Source of the DNA: Conexivisphaerales archaeon | GTDB lineage: Archaea > Thermoproteota > Nitrososphaeria > Conexivisphaerales > DTJL01 | DNA length: 64,000 nt | Assembly: GCA_038728585.1 (NCBI GenBank) | Contig: JAVYTR010000006.1 | Location: forward strand, 1-64,000 | Direction of reading: 5' to 3' | Shown: piece by piece, positions 24,104-31,541 of the stretch | Layout of the letters: the number at the start of each line of letters is the position of its first letter | How positions within the stretch are numbered: position 1 is the first letter of the stretch | Notes under the pieces: generated by a model | The model's database searches: none | Told to the model about the DNA's origin: nothing | Seen by the model: only the letters and a program-made list of their open reading frames with translations | Translations under genes and position numbers: made by a program

Positions 24104-24958
24104 TTATGCTGCATGTTGTCTTTCGCAGAAGAAGTTGACGAAACCACGGTTTTGCAATATGTCTTTACTGAAAGGAACGCGTTGCATTTGCTCCTCCAGA
24201 ATAGCAGAGTATGTAAAACCTTCTCGTTCAAGACGATCAATCAAGTCATCTGCTGTGAATCCCATCTTTGCGAGGAGCTCTGGGTTGCACTCGATAAACA
24301 TCTTCATATTGGGACTTCGTCTGATTATACCTCTCATCCCATCAAGTATCATTACTTCACTCCCTTCAGCATCTATCTTGGCTACGTCGAGCTTGGTTTG
24401 CTTCAAAATGTCATCGAGCCTAACGGTTTTTACAGTCTCCCTAGGCCACCATGAATGCATTTTTACAAAGCTGTGACCCCCCAAGTTTTTCAATCGGAGA
24501 TTTAATGTAAATACACCCTCTCTATCTAAACATGCAAGATTAAAAGTTACAACATTTTTAACCATGTTTATTTTGCAGTTTTGGTTAAGAAGTTTGAAAG
24601 TAAATGGGTCTGGCTCAAACGAGTAAACGGTCCCATTTATTGCCTTCTTCGCAGCAAGAACCGTGAAATGTCCGAGGTTAGCCCCGACATCCAGAACTAT
24701 CGAGTCAGGAGCAATATAAGAGCTGAACAAACTGGTGGTATACCGTTCGTATAAGTCACCTATAGTGGTAATCTGTGATTCAGGCCCATATAAGATACTT
24801 CCATTGTCTTCCTTTCTAGTAATTTGGCTTCTGATTCGCCATAGGTAAAGTCTTGAACTAGGGTATCCTGTAATAGGGAAGGATAAAATTGCCCTAACCG
24901 CATAATAGATCACAGGCGCAATTACCTTTCTATCGCTTCGTCTGCTTGGGCCGTTCAA
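24104..24958 (-). CDS. FkbM-family methyltransferase
   Basis: The 284-residue enzyme has motif I IVLDVGANLGHFTVLAAKKA, YSFEPDPFTFKLLNQNC and the hallmark LDVAKIDAEGSEVMILDGM. The N-terminus carries a basic, partly hydrophobic stretch. It ends 28 bases before the HddC-like gene starts, so the two are probably one transcript. This suggests O-methylation of the heptose or of a glycan containing it, which is inference from position. Confidence 0.83.
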   Translation of the reverse strand: MNGPSRRSDRKVIAPVIYYAVRAILSFPITGYPSSRLYLWRIRSQITRKEDNGSILYGPESQITTIGDLYERYTTSLFSSYIAPDSIVLDVGANLGHFTVLAAKKAINGTVYSFEPDPFTFKLLNQNCKINMVKNVVTFNLACLDREGVFTLNLRLKNLGGHSFVKMHSWWPRETVKTVRLDDILKQTKLDVAKIDAEGSEVMILDGMRGIIRRSPNMKMFIECNPELLAKMGFTADDLIDRLEREGFTYSAILEEQMQRVPFSKDILQNRGFVNFFCERQHAA

Positions 24959-24971
24959 GGATGGATACTGC

Positions 24972-25146
24972 CTACATTCCTAGGATGTTCAGGTCGACCA
25001 ACCCTAACACTATAACAGTCATCGCGTCATAGTGTTTGAGTCGGTTCCTGTACCCCTGAGCAAATATGTTGAACTTCCGCAGCCTAAATACTGTATGCTT
25101 TATTACTACTCTAGACTTGGAGAGCTCATGGTTGTGCCTCTCCTAC
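24972..25146 (-). pseudogene. IS5-family transposase C-terminal remnant
   Basis: One minus-strand frame gives ERHNHELSKSRVVIKHTVFR, then LRKFNIFAQGYRNRLKHYDA and MTVIVLGLVDLNI, stopping at 24972. This is the end of a DDE transposase of the IS5/DDE_4 type: S-R-V-V-x-x-H-x-x-x-R-L-x-x-F with the Glu of the DDE triad replaced by Lys in IKHTV, then Y-R-N-R-L. The rest of the element is missing, and the remnant abuts a deleted copy of the heptose kinase gene at about 25147. Confidence 0.6.
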
Positions 25147-25334
25147 TCGTCAGCTAGCTCCATTTCTTCTTGCAATCTCGCACCGTCTATCTATTCTGTC
25201 ATTGCTCATCTTTGAGCTGACACCTCTCTTGGCTATCCAGTGCTCATGAAGCAATTCGCCAAATCTTGAATGGTAGGATGGTAATCGGTGCCTCCTCCTA
25301 AGGGAAGTCTGAAAAGTGTTCTAAATATTATCAT
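25147..25334 (-). pseudogene. Internally deleted second copy of HddA-like kinase
   Basis: From the ATG at 25334 the frame reads MIIFRTLFRLPLGGGTD, matching the N-terminus of the kinase at 25368-26369. Within about 15 codons it jumps to RFGELLHEHWIAKRGVSSK, then MSNDRIDRRCEIARRNGA, which corresponds to residues around 250-285 of the intact gene, in a shifted frame. The middle of the gene and its C-terminus are lost. This proves an earlier tandem duplication of the kinase followed by deletion and IS invasion. Confidence 0.75.
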
Positions 25335-25367
25335 ATTTTTACACTGTGCAAGCCATACAATGGAGAA

Positions 25368-26369
25368 CTACACATCATAAATTATCTTGCTGCCAGTGAA
25401 ATCGAACCTGAATCTATGCTCCTGCAACCCCTCTGCAGCTAATGCCTTCCTCAGCTCATGTTTTCCATTCTCACAGTAGAACATGAGAAATCCTCCTCCC
25501 CCAGCCCCCACAAGCTTTTCGCCTATCGCTCCATTTCTTCTTGCGATCTCGCACCATCTGTCAATTCTGTCATTGCTCATCTTTGAGCTGACACCTCTCT
25601 TGGCTATCCAGTGCTCATGAAGCAGCTCCCCAAACCTTGTAAGCTCTCCATTCTGCAACGCTTTACCTATCTCTACCCCTATGCTCTTTATTCTGTGCAT
25701 CCTTTCAACCGCATCTTCATCGTTCTTTTCATCCTTAGAGCTGTTTGCTATCCTGCTCTGCTGTTCTCTCAGCACTTCAGACGCATCCCTCTTTATCCCT
25801 GTGTAGAACATAAGCACATTGTGCTCCAGCTCTGATATTACCTCTTGGTCAAGCTTCAGCTCCTTCACATCGACATGACCATCCTTCGCAATCTCAAGAA
25901 CCTTTATCCCTCCATGCGCTGCAATGTACTCATCCTGCTTACCTGATGGCTCTTTCAGTTTATTCATCGCTATATCGCATGCCTCTTCAGCCAGCTCTCT
26001 TGCAGTCTTGTGAATCCCTTTATAAGCATACAAAGCATTCAGCAATCCAACTGCAAAGCTGCCAGATGAGCCAAGCCCGGTTGAAGCTGGGGCATCAGCT
26101 ATTGAGACTATCTCTATATGCCTGTCTATTCCAGTATTTTTTAGAGCTTCCCTGACAACAGGATGCTTAATCCTTTCAGGCGAATCAACAATCTCAGTTA
26201 CAGAATAGCTCACTCTTATCTTATCCTCAAACATTCTGTTGACAGCTATATGCATGTATTTGTCTATGGCTGCAGTTATGACATAGCCTCCGTATCGAGA
26301 ATAGTAGGATGGTAAATCTGTCCCCCCTCCTCCAAGAGGCAATCTGAAAGGTGTTCTGGATATTATCAT
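25368..26369 (-). CDS. hddA: GHMP-family heptose-7-phosphate kinase, HddA-like
   Basis: The 333-residue kinase has an N-terminal MIISRTPFRLPLGGGGTDLP, the GHMP ATP-binding loop in PASTGLGSSGSFAVGLLNAL at about residue 95 and the C-terminal VGAGGGGFLMFYC. This is the D-glycero-alpha-D-manno-heptose-7-phosphate kinase type, with the GGGGTDLP opening typical of HddA and of fucose kinases. With GmhA, GmhB and HddC homologues nearby, phosphorylation of heptose 7-phosphate at C1 is the best-supported role. A deleted second copy lies just downstream. Confidence 0.8.
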   Translation of the reverse strand: MIISRTPFRLPLGGGGTDLPSYYSRYGGYVITAAIDKYMHIAVNRMFEDKIRVSYSVTEIVDSPERIKHPVVREALKNTGIDRHIEIVSIADAPASTGLGSSGSFAVGLLNALYAYKGIHKTARELAEEACDIAMNKLKEPSGKQDEYIAAHGGIKVLEIAKDGHVDVKELKLDQEVISELEHNVLMFYTGIKRDASEVLREQQSRIANSSKDEKNDEDAVERMHRIKSIGVEIGKALQNGELTRFGELLHEHWIAKRGVSSKMSNDRIDRWCEIARRNGAIGEKLVGAGGGGFLMFYCENGKHELRKALAAEGLQEHRFRFDFTGSKIIYDV

Positions 26370-26638
26370 CGTTTTATCCTGCTACGTTGCCAAGTTATGA
26401 AACACCTTGAGTAGCATCTTTGATTCAAGCTTAGCCAGTCAACAAATGTCTTCAGTTTCATCAACCCAACTCGGGAGGCATTATTCATAAAATCGAATTA
26501 CCGAAAGGTATGGCTTTCCTCTAAGCAGCTTTAGTATACCTCTGCTATAGCTCTGTGAAGTCTATCCATCAGGAAATTTTTGACGCATTTAAAACTAGAT
26601 ATCGAAGAGGTTGTTTCCATGCTTCAGTCAATTAAGAT
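26370..26638. other. Divergent intergenic region
   Basis: About 270 bases lie between the minus-strand kinase and the plus-strand HEPN-MNT module. I see no gene in it; its right end carries the HEPN-MNT promoter. Confidence 0.35.
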
Positions 26639-26664
26639 ATTCTTATAAGTAAGAATTTTCTTAC
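26639..26664 (+). promoter_or_regulatory. Promoter and palindrome of HEPN-MNT module
   Basis: A TATA-like TTCTTATAAG (about 26640-26649) is followed directly by GTAAGAATTTTCTTAC (26649-26664), an exact 16-base palindrome that ends 15 bases before the ATG at 26680. It covers the region between TATA box and transcription start, a typical archaeal repressor position. Confidence 0.5.
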
Positions 26665-26679
26665 GAGTAATGACTGAGT

Positions 26680-27051
26680 ATGGATGATTCCGAAGTGCAT
26701 ATAAGGCTAGCAAAGGAGAAAAGACTTGCAGCTATTGAAGAATTTAGGAAGCAAAGATACACTGTTGTAGCAGACCTAGCAATCAAAGCTGTAGAGCAGG
26801 CTATCGAAGCTGCCGCTGCAAAGAAATATGACATGCATTTTCACCTGAGGCCGAGAGAGGCTCATAGTAAAAGAAGGGAATGGGTAAGAGAAAATTTTCC
26901 TGACGTGGCTAGATACATGGATGAACTATGGGGAGCATATGGCGCTTTGGGGTATGAGGGCGTGGATGGTGAAAGGGCCAAGAAGGCTGTTGAAGCTATG
27001 GAGCGTGTTCTTGATGAAATTGGAGCAAGAGCAGGGATCGATTTTAGCTGA
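26680..27051 (+). CDS. HEPN-domain protein of HEPN-MNT module
   Basis: The 123-residue all-helical protein has RLAKEKRLAAIEEFRKQR, then YTVVADLAIKAVEQAIEAAA, the HEPN core, and FHLRPREAHSKRREW, which supplies an R-x4-H motif like the RNase site of HEPN toxins. HEPN proteins of this type are usually controlled by a partner nucleotidyltransferase that adds nucleotides to a tyrosine near the active site. The partner gene overlaps its end by 38 bases. RNase toxicity is inferred from family and arrangement. Confidence 0.75.
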   Translation: MDDSEVHIRLAKEKRLAAIEEFRKQRYTVVADLAIKAVEQAIEAAAAKKYDMHFHLRPREAHSKRREWVRENFPDVARYMDELWGAYGALGYEGVDGERAKKAVEAMERVLDEIGARAGIDFS

Positions 27052-27589
27052 AATTGTGAACACAATTTCAAGCTTCAAAGAGGTGATAGGTATAATCCTT
27101 TTCGGAAGCAGGGCAAGGGGCGATTATGACGAATATTCTGATTATGATGTAATAGTTCTATTCGCCAGCAAGGATGACATGTGGAAAGAATGGGACAGCC
27201 TGTTTGAAGCAACTAGCAGAATGAAGATCAATTTGCATGTGATTCCACAAACCATAGAAGAATTGAAAAGTGCCAATCCTGCTTTCCTTGAAGAGTTGAA
27301 TATGCATGGAAGGCTTCTCTATGCAAAGTATCCCTTCGAAGCTTTTTTCAAGCAACCTCAATTAAAGGAGCACTGCATTCTTTCGTATGATATGTCCCAT
27401 CTGAGCTACAGGAAGAAGATGAAGATTGAGTATGAACTGTATGGTAAGGGTATGCTGAAGAAGCTAGGAGGTAAGAGGCTTGGAAAGGGGGTTCTGATTC
27501 TTCCTTCTTCATCTGCCAAGCATGTAGCGAAGATGCTGGAAGAAGAAGGGGCAAGCGTGCAGCTGCTATCGATATTCATCCCAGATTGA
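27014..27589 (+). CDS. MNT-type nucleotidyltransferase with extra C-terminal domain
   Basis: Starting at the ATG at 27014 (overlapping the HEPN gene) the protein has 191 residues. Near the N-terminus VIGIILFGSRARGDYDEYSD followed by YDVIV is the minimal nucleotidyltransferase motif G-S-x-x-R-G-x(n)-D-x-D. MNT antitoxins AMPylate their HEPN partners. The C-terminal 70 residues after HGRLLYAKYPF (with SYRKKMKIEYELYGKGMLKK) are not part of a minimal MNT protein and are lysine rich, so they may bind nucleic acid. An upstream ATG at 26921 lies within the HEPN gene and is unlikely. Confidence 0.75.
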   Translation: MKLEQEQGSILAEIVNTISSFKEVIGIILFGSRARGDYDEYSDYDVIVLFASKDDMWKEWDSLFEATSRMKINLHVIPQTIEELKSANPAFLEELNMHGRLLYAKYPFEAFFKQPQLKEHCILSYDMSHLSYRKKMKIEYELYGKGMLKKLGGKRLGKGVLILPSSSAKHVAKMLEEEGASVQLLSIFIPD

Positions 27590-27746
27590 AGTTTTTATTA
27601 AGCATTGCTCTGCGCCTTGAAGCAAGAAATATTTGCCGATCGGATTCAATGCGAATTGCTGCTCATGTTGTTTTAACAAGCTAATTTTATACGTAGTCAA
27701 ATTCCTCTGTCTTCTGAAAATATGATTTTCTTGCTGTTCAATTCTT

Positions 27747-28916
27747 TTAACCCAGCCTCTCCGATAGCAGTGCAGCACCCTCAGCCAAGCCAATCAGCTT
27801 CCTAAGGCCAACTTGATATGTAACATTCCCCATAGATGCAAAGGTTTCGAAGCCGCAATCAGTTCCTCCAAGCAATCTTTCTGGCCCTATCTTATCCAGC
27901 CTTGCCAGCCTCTCAAGCCTTGCAGCAACAGTTTCAGGTGATTCAACTATTGGGCTCTTAACATCTATCGCCCCTGCAGCAAGTTTCATCCTCTTAGGCC
28001 AGTCATGATCCTTAAGATAGTCAGAAAGTATCAAAGCATCACCTTCATGCCTTGGATTCGCCATCTCCCCAACTATTGTTCCTACTTTCAGCCTGAGAAC
28101 ATTCTCTATAACTTTAGTGAAGTCAGCATCAAACCTATGAGAACCATTCCAGTTGCCATAGCAATAATGAACCCTTATTCTATCAGCAGGTAAGCCAGAA
28201 ATTGCTTCATTTATTGCATCAATATGATGAGGTAAAGCTTCATAGAAGTCAACACCCCAGCTACCAGTCTGCTTCCCCATGGCTAAATCAGGGGCATCTA
28301 TCTGGATATCAACCCCATCCACACCAAGTATCGCCTGATACTCCTTCCTCATCTCCTTCGCAAGGCTGAACAGATAATCATAATGGTCATGATAGACCTC
28401 GCTCCTTGGGAAGAAGATGGTTATGACTCCTGGCGAAGTTGTATTGAGAAAGATACTTTTTGCCTTCTCTTCCTTTGCTATCTTCTTAAAGTCCTCAGCC
28501 TCCTTCCTTGCCAGTTTCTCTCCATGATACTGCAGCTTATCCTCTATCTTTGGAACCTGAAATGCTACCTGCCTGACTTGCAGAATTGATGGATTTGATT
28601 CTCTCCACTCTTCCTGCAAAGATTCAGGGAAGCTCATCACAACTTTTTCACTTGCAGAGAAGCCGTAGAATCTGTTAGGAATGTAAAAGGTGTAGCCAGC
28701 CTTCCTCTGCTCTCCATTGCTTATCCAGTCCAGTCCCTTTTTGCTACCCAAAGGATGGAGCTGGTCCCTGATCGCCCTTCTTTCAGCATCTTCTACAACT
28801 GAAGCATACTGCTCAGCAATCTCTCCAGTAGGGCTCTTCTCAGGGTTAAGAAGCTCCAGTATCTCCGGAGGCCTGAACCAGCTGCCTGTCATCGTTGTCT
28901 CTATCTTTGCTGGCAT
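27747..28916 (-). CDS. MetE C-terminal-like, cobalamin-independent methyltransferase
   Basis: The 389-residue TIM-barrel protein carries the zinc ligands of the MetE family: His and Cys in RVHYCYGNWNG, Glu in IVGEMANPRHEG and Cys in GGTDCGFETFA. It begins TTMTGSWFRPPEILELL, the usual start of stand-alone C-terminal MetE homologues, and lacks the N-terminal MetE domain. Family members transfer methyl groups to homocysteine, or act on coenzyme M thioethers and epoxides in other bacteria. In archaea the short form is thought to use a corrinoid protein as methyl donor. Why it sits in a glycan island is unclear. The substrate is uncertain. Confidence 0.8.
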   Translation of the reverse strand: MPAKIETTMTGSWFRPPEILELLNPEKSPTGEIAEQYASVVEDAERRAIRDQLHPLGSKKGLDWISNGEQRKAGYTFYIPNRFYGFSASEKVVMSFPESLQEEWRESNPSILQVRQVAFQVPKIEDKLQYHGEKLARKEAEDFKKIAKEEKAKSIFLNTTSPGVITIFFPRSEVYHDHYDYLFSLAKEMRKEYQAILGVDGVDIQIDAPDLAMGKQTGSWGVDFYEALPHHIDAINEAISGLPADRIRVHYCYGNWNGSHRFDADFTKVIENVLRLKVGTIVGEMANPRHEGDALILSDYLKDHDWPKRMKLAAGAIDVKSPIVESPETVAARLERLARLDKIGPERLLGGTDCGFETFASMGNVTYQVGLRKLIGLAEGAALLSERLG

Positions 28917-29074
28917 CGCTGTTCACTCCTAGTTTTATTGCGTCACTTTTGTTCCTATCATGCTAAGATTGCCCAATATTCTTGCCAGCATCCCAGAACT
29001 TAAAATGTTCTCTTCTCACCAATTATAAAATCTGAATAACCTTCTCTTTCGAATAATGTAGAAAACTTGGACTC
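28917..29074. other. Spacer upstream of MetE-like gene
   Basis: About 160 bases with the promoter region of the MetE-like gene. No other gene was recognised in it. Confidence 0.3.
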
Positions 29075-29200
29075 TTATAGGAAGCAGCATACGTTGAACC
29101 GACCCTCTTCAAGGGCTCTTTTCGCTCCGTGCAGAAACTCATCTTCCCTGCCCTCAAGCTTTTTCACTTCCTCCTTTCCTACACCTAATAAAGGAATCAC
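29075..29200 (-). pseudogene. HEPN-domain fragment
   Basis: A short minus-strand frame reads VVIPLLGVGKEEVKKLEGRE, then DEFLHGAKRALEEGRFNVCCF and stops at 29075-29077. The pattern (charged helix, then A-x-x-x-L-E-x-G-R-F-N-x-x-C-F) is that of the first two helices of HEPN proteins. No continuation was found after the stop. It is probably the stub of a second HEPN-MNT module, but it is short enough to be chance. Confidence 0.3.
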
Positions 29201-29249
29201 GACCAGAAATAAGAATGATTTGAGGATGTAATGATGCTTAGTCTAATGG

Positions 29250-29960
29250 TTATTTCCGCTCAACTGCAGCGCTCTTTGCCCTTGGCAGAGATGATACCTG
29301 ATTCTTTGCTACAAATTCATTCCATGCATCATCGAATTCTTTTATGGTATCCTCCGTCTTCTGGTGGAAGGGCATCTGTGCAAGAACCTTTGGAGTTATC
29401 GTTATTATGTGAGCATCAGCGGAAACAACTTCTTCCACATCTTCAGGCTTCCTTATGCTACCAACTATCAACCTGCTCTCTGTTTCTCTTTCAAGTACAG
29501 GCATTATCTCATGAATCGTCTTGACAGGGTCAAGCCCTGCGTCTCTAGCTCTGTTGAAGAATAAGCTTACATAAGTTGCCCCAGCCTTCGCTGCTAGGTA
29601 AAGCTGGTTGAATGTCACCATGCATGTCATATTTGTCTTTATCCCTTCATCATGAAGCTTCTTAACAACCCTCAAGCCTAAACCGTCTTTGTGCATAGCC
29701 ACCTTGACAACAACATTTTTGTGCCATGATGAATATTCTCTGGCCTCTTCAACCAGCTCTTCGAAGGTATGGGTTGTTGTCTCTACGCTTACTGGCCATT
29801 CCTTCTTCATGTTGCATATTTCTAACACTCTCTGTTTGAAGTCAACGTTTCCTTCGCTGAGAAATATCTTCTGGTTAGTAGTTACCCCATCACCAATACC
29901 CCAGCTGAGAAACTGCCTTATCTCAGCTGCACTTGCAGTGTCGAGGAATATCTGAGTCAA
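29250..29960 (-). CDS. Transaldolase/fructose-6-phosphate aldolase-like enzyme
   Basis: The 236-residue protein is of the short TalC type: MTQIFLDTASAAEIRQFLSW at the start, GVTTNQKIFL replacing the usual T-T-N-P-x-L, the Schiff-base Lys in NVVVKVAMHKDG and TYVSLFFNRARDAG. Transaldolases make or consume sedoheptulose 7-phosphate, the first substrate of GmhA, whose homologue lies about 1 kb upstream. A dedicated supply of heptulose phosphate to the heptose pathway is therefore plausible. The substitution of Pro by Gln in the TNP motif is unusual and could change the substrate. Confidence 0.78.
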   Translation of the reverse strand: MTQIFLDTASAAEIRQFLSWGIGDGVTTNQKIFLSEGNVDFKQRVLEICNMKKEWPVSVETTTHTFEELVEEAREYSSWHKNVVVKVAMHKDGLGLRVVKKLHDEGIKTNMTCMVTFNQLYLAAKAGATYVSLFFNRARDAGLDPVKTIHEIMPVLERETESRLIVGSIRKPEDVEEVVSADAHIITITPKVLAQMPFHQKTEDTIKEFDDAWNEFVAKNQVSSLPRAKSAAVERK

Positions 29961-30000
29961 TTAAATTTTAAAAAAGCTCAACGAGGATTAATAAACTTTC

Positions 30001-30225
30001 TTATGCGTTCGGAGGATTAACCTCGCCGTATGATGAAGCACTCTTTTGCATCTTGTCAAAGAGTTCTACATTTCCATAACAGTAGTTATGTTTAATTGAT
30101 ATAGCGTTAACCTGAACAAGATCTGCTAGAATAGAAGGAAAACTAACCGATGAAATTTCCTTGACTGGCATCTCTTGTATCTTCTCTTTTAAAATCCGTG
30201 CATTAAGATAATCGATAACCATCAT
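30001..30225 (-). CDS. Hypothetical 74-residue protein
   Basis: An open frame lies between the transaldolase-like gene and GmhB. It contains DYLNARILKEKIQEMPVKEI and LADLVQVNAISIKHNYCYGN. I do not recognise a family and see no signal or membrane segment. Just upstream (30230-30330), a frame with EEKYNHEVPIILQDELHGVF runs towards it and is closed by a stop, so the two might be pieces of one broken gene. Confidence that it is translated is low. Confidence 0.3.
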   Translation of the reverse strand: MMVIDYLNARILKEKIQEMPVKEISSVSFPSILADLVQVNAISIKHNYCYGNVELFDKMQKSASSYGEVNPPNA

Positions 30226-30329
30226 GATGCAGGTTGGAAAACACCATGAAGCTCATCTTGAAGTATAATTGGAACTTCATGGTTATATTTCTCTTCATCG
30301 CTCACAGTTTCTTACTATTTGATATTTTG

Positions 30330-30932
30330 TCATGTGTGATCAGCTTCGCTGATAATCTTTTTTGAAGCCTCACTTAGATCCCTGAAAATGCCATCTGGCT
30401 TTATTGCCTGCTCTTCAAGGATCTGCATCAGCAATGATGTGACATGAGATATAAGCAAAGTTCTACAACCAGCCGCCCTTCCTGCCTTGATATCTAGTAT
30501 ATCGTCGCCTATCATGTAAGATTCATGAATATCGACATCGTTCTCTTTAGCTGCCTTTAATATCAAGCCTGGCTTTGGTTTTCTGCAGTCGCATTCCTTC
30601 CTGTACTTTTTCAAGACAGCCTGAGGGTGGTGCAGGCAGAAGTATTCTCCGTCAAAAGTAACTCCTGCTCTGCTCTTTATCTCCTCATCAATTGCCCTTT
30701 GAGTCTTCCAGAACGTATCTTCGTCAACCCTTCCCTTCGCTACAGCAGGCTGATTTGAAACAATTATCAGTTTATATCCTGCACTCTTCAATTGTTTCAA
30801 AGCGTCGGCAACTCCGGGTAAAATCTTTACCTGATCAGGCCTTGTTATACTATCTATGTAGCCCGTCTCCTTATCATACACAAGGCTGACTATCGTTCCA
30901 TCCCTATCAAGAAAGACTGCTTTATTCCCCAT
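30330..30932 (-). CDS. gmhB: Heptose-1,7-bisphosphate phosphatase, GmhB-like
   Basis: The 200-residue HAD phosphatase has the nucleophile motif VFLDRDGTIV at residues 5-14. It also has the zinc-binding insert of the histidinol-phosphatase/GmhB subfamily (FCLHHP then CDCRKPKPG) and the motif IV acidic pair in YMIGDDILDIKAG. GmhB removes the C7 phosphate from heptose 1,7-bisphosphate. It lies five bases after the GmhA-like gene, so they form one operon. A histidinol-phosphate role is possible by sequence alone, but the neighbours favour heptose. Confidence 0.85.
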   Translation of the reverse strand: MGNKAVFLDRDGTIVSLVYDKETGYIDSITRPDQVKILPGVADALKQLKSAGYKLIIVSNQPAVAKGRVDEDTFWKTQRAIDEEIKSRAGVTFDGEYFCLHHPQAVLKKYRKECDCRKPKPGLILKAAKENDVDIHESYMIGDDILDIKAGRAAGCRTLLISHVTSLLMQILEEQAIKPDGIFRDLSEASKKIISEADHT

Positions 30933-30937
30933 CTGCT

Positions 30938-31540
30938 CTACTGACCTTTAAGCAGTTTCCTCAATTCATCGCATATAAGATGAGTAAGAACAAGATGCAA
31001 TCCTTCTACCTGAGGAGTAGAATTTACTGGCACCAATATGCATGAGTCAACCATACCTTTCAGCACTCCACCATCAAAACCTACGAGAGCTATGGTCTTT
31101 CCTCCATGCTCTTTTGCAAACGCAGTAGCTTTAACAAGATTCTGGCTCCAAAGATCTGCTTTATCCTTTCCTGAGCCTCCATGGACGCTTATGGCAATAA
31201 ACACATCTCCAGGCTTGAAGAAGTTTTCAAGCTGTTCAGAATAGATGTTATTGAAGCCGTTATCGTTTGTCAAAGCGCTTACAAGAGGAATATTGTCAAC
31301 AAGTGCAAATGCCTTCATCCTTCTCTTGGCATCCTGAGAAGCCCATTTGTTCAGGTCGCATGCAAAATGAGTTGCTGTAGATGCTGAACCACCATTCCCA
31401 GCTATGAAGATGCTCGCATCTCTCTTCCATGCATCATACAGTAATTTGATCGTCTTATCTATCTGTGCTCTGTCTATCTTATCTATAACCTGCTTTGATT
31501 GCTCCAGATAATCCGAAATGCTTCCAGCAGACTGACCCAT
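30938..31540 (-). CDS. gmhA: Sedoheptulose-7-phosphate isomerase, GmhA-like
   Basis: The 200-residue SIS-domain protein has FIAGNGGSASTATHFACDLN (phosphosugar binding, residues 45-64), VFIAISVHGGSGKDKADLW and the C-terminal VEGLHLVLTHLICDELRKL, in which Glu and His correspond to the isomerase active site of GmhA. It converts sedoheptulose 7-phosphate to D-glycero-D-manno-heptose 7-phosphate. It is immediately followed by GmhB and preceded by a coiled-coil gene with a one-base gap, all on the minus strand. Confidence 0.87.
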   Translation of the reverse strand: MGQSAGSISDYLEQSKQVIDKIDRAQIDKTIKLLYDAWKRDASIFIAGNGGSASTATHFACDLNKWASQDAKRRMKAFALVDNIPLVSALTNDNGFNNIYSEQLENFFKPGDVFIAISVHGGSGKDKADLWSQNLVKATAFAKEHGGKTIALVGFDGGVLKGMVDSCILVPVNSTPQVEGLHLVLTHLICDELRKLLKGQ

Positions 31541-31541
31541 C

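Noticed and set aside
26921-27013. ATG at 26921 as start of the MNT gene
   Set aside because: It is inside the HEPN gene in another frame, and the extra residues have no homology to the nucleotidyltransferase family. The ATG at 27014 gives the usual short overlap.
27566-27793. Minus-strand 75-codon frame between MNT and MetE-like genes
   Set aside because: It overlaps both flanking gene ends, and its translation shows no coding pattern.
27747-28916. Full MetE methionine synthase
   Set aside because: Only the C-terminal, zinc-containing half is encoded; the N-terminal MetE domain is absent and the protein is complete at 389 residues, so the short homologue family is the correct call.
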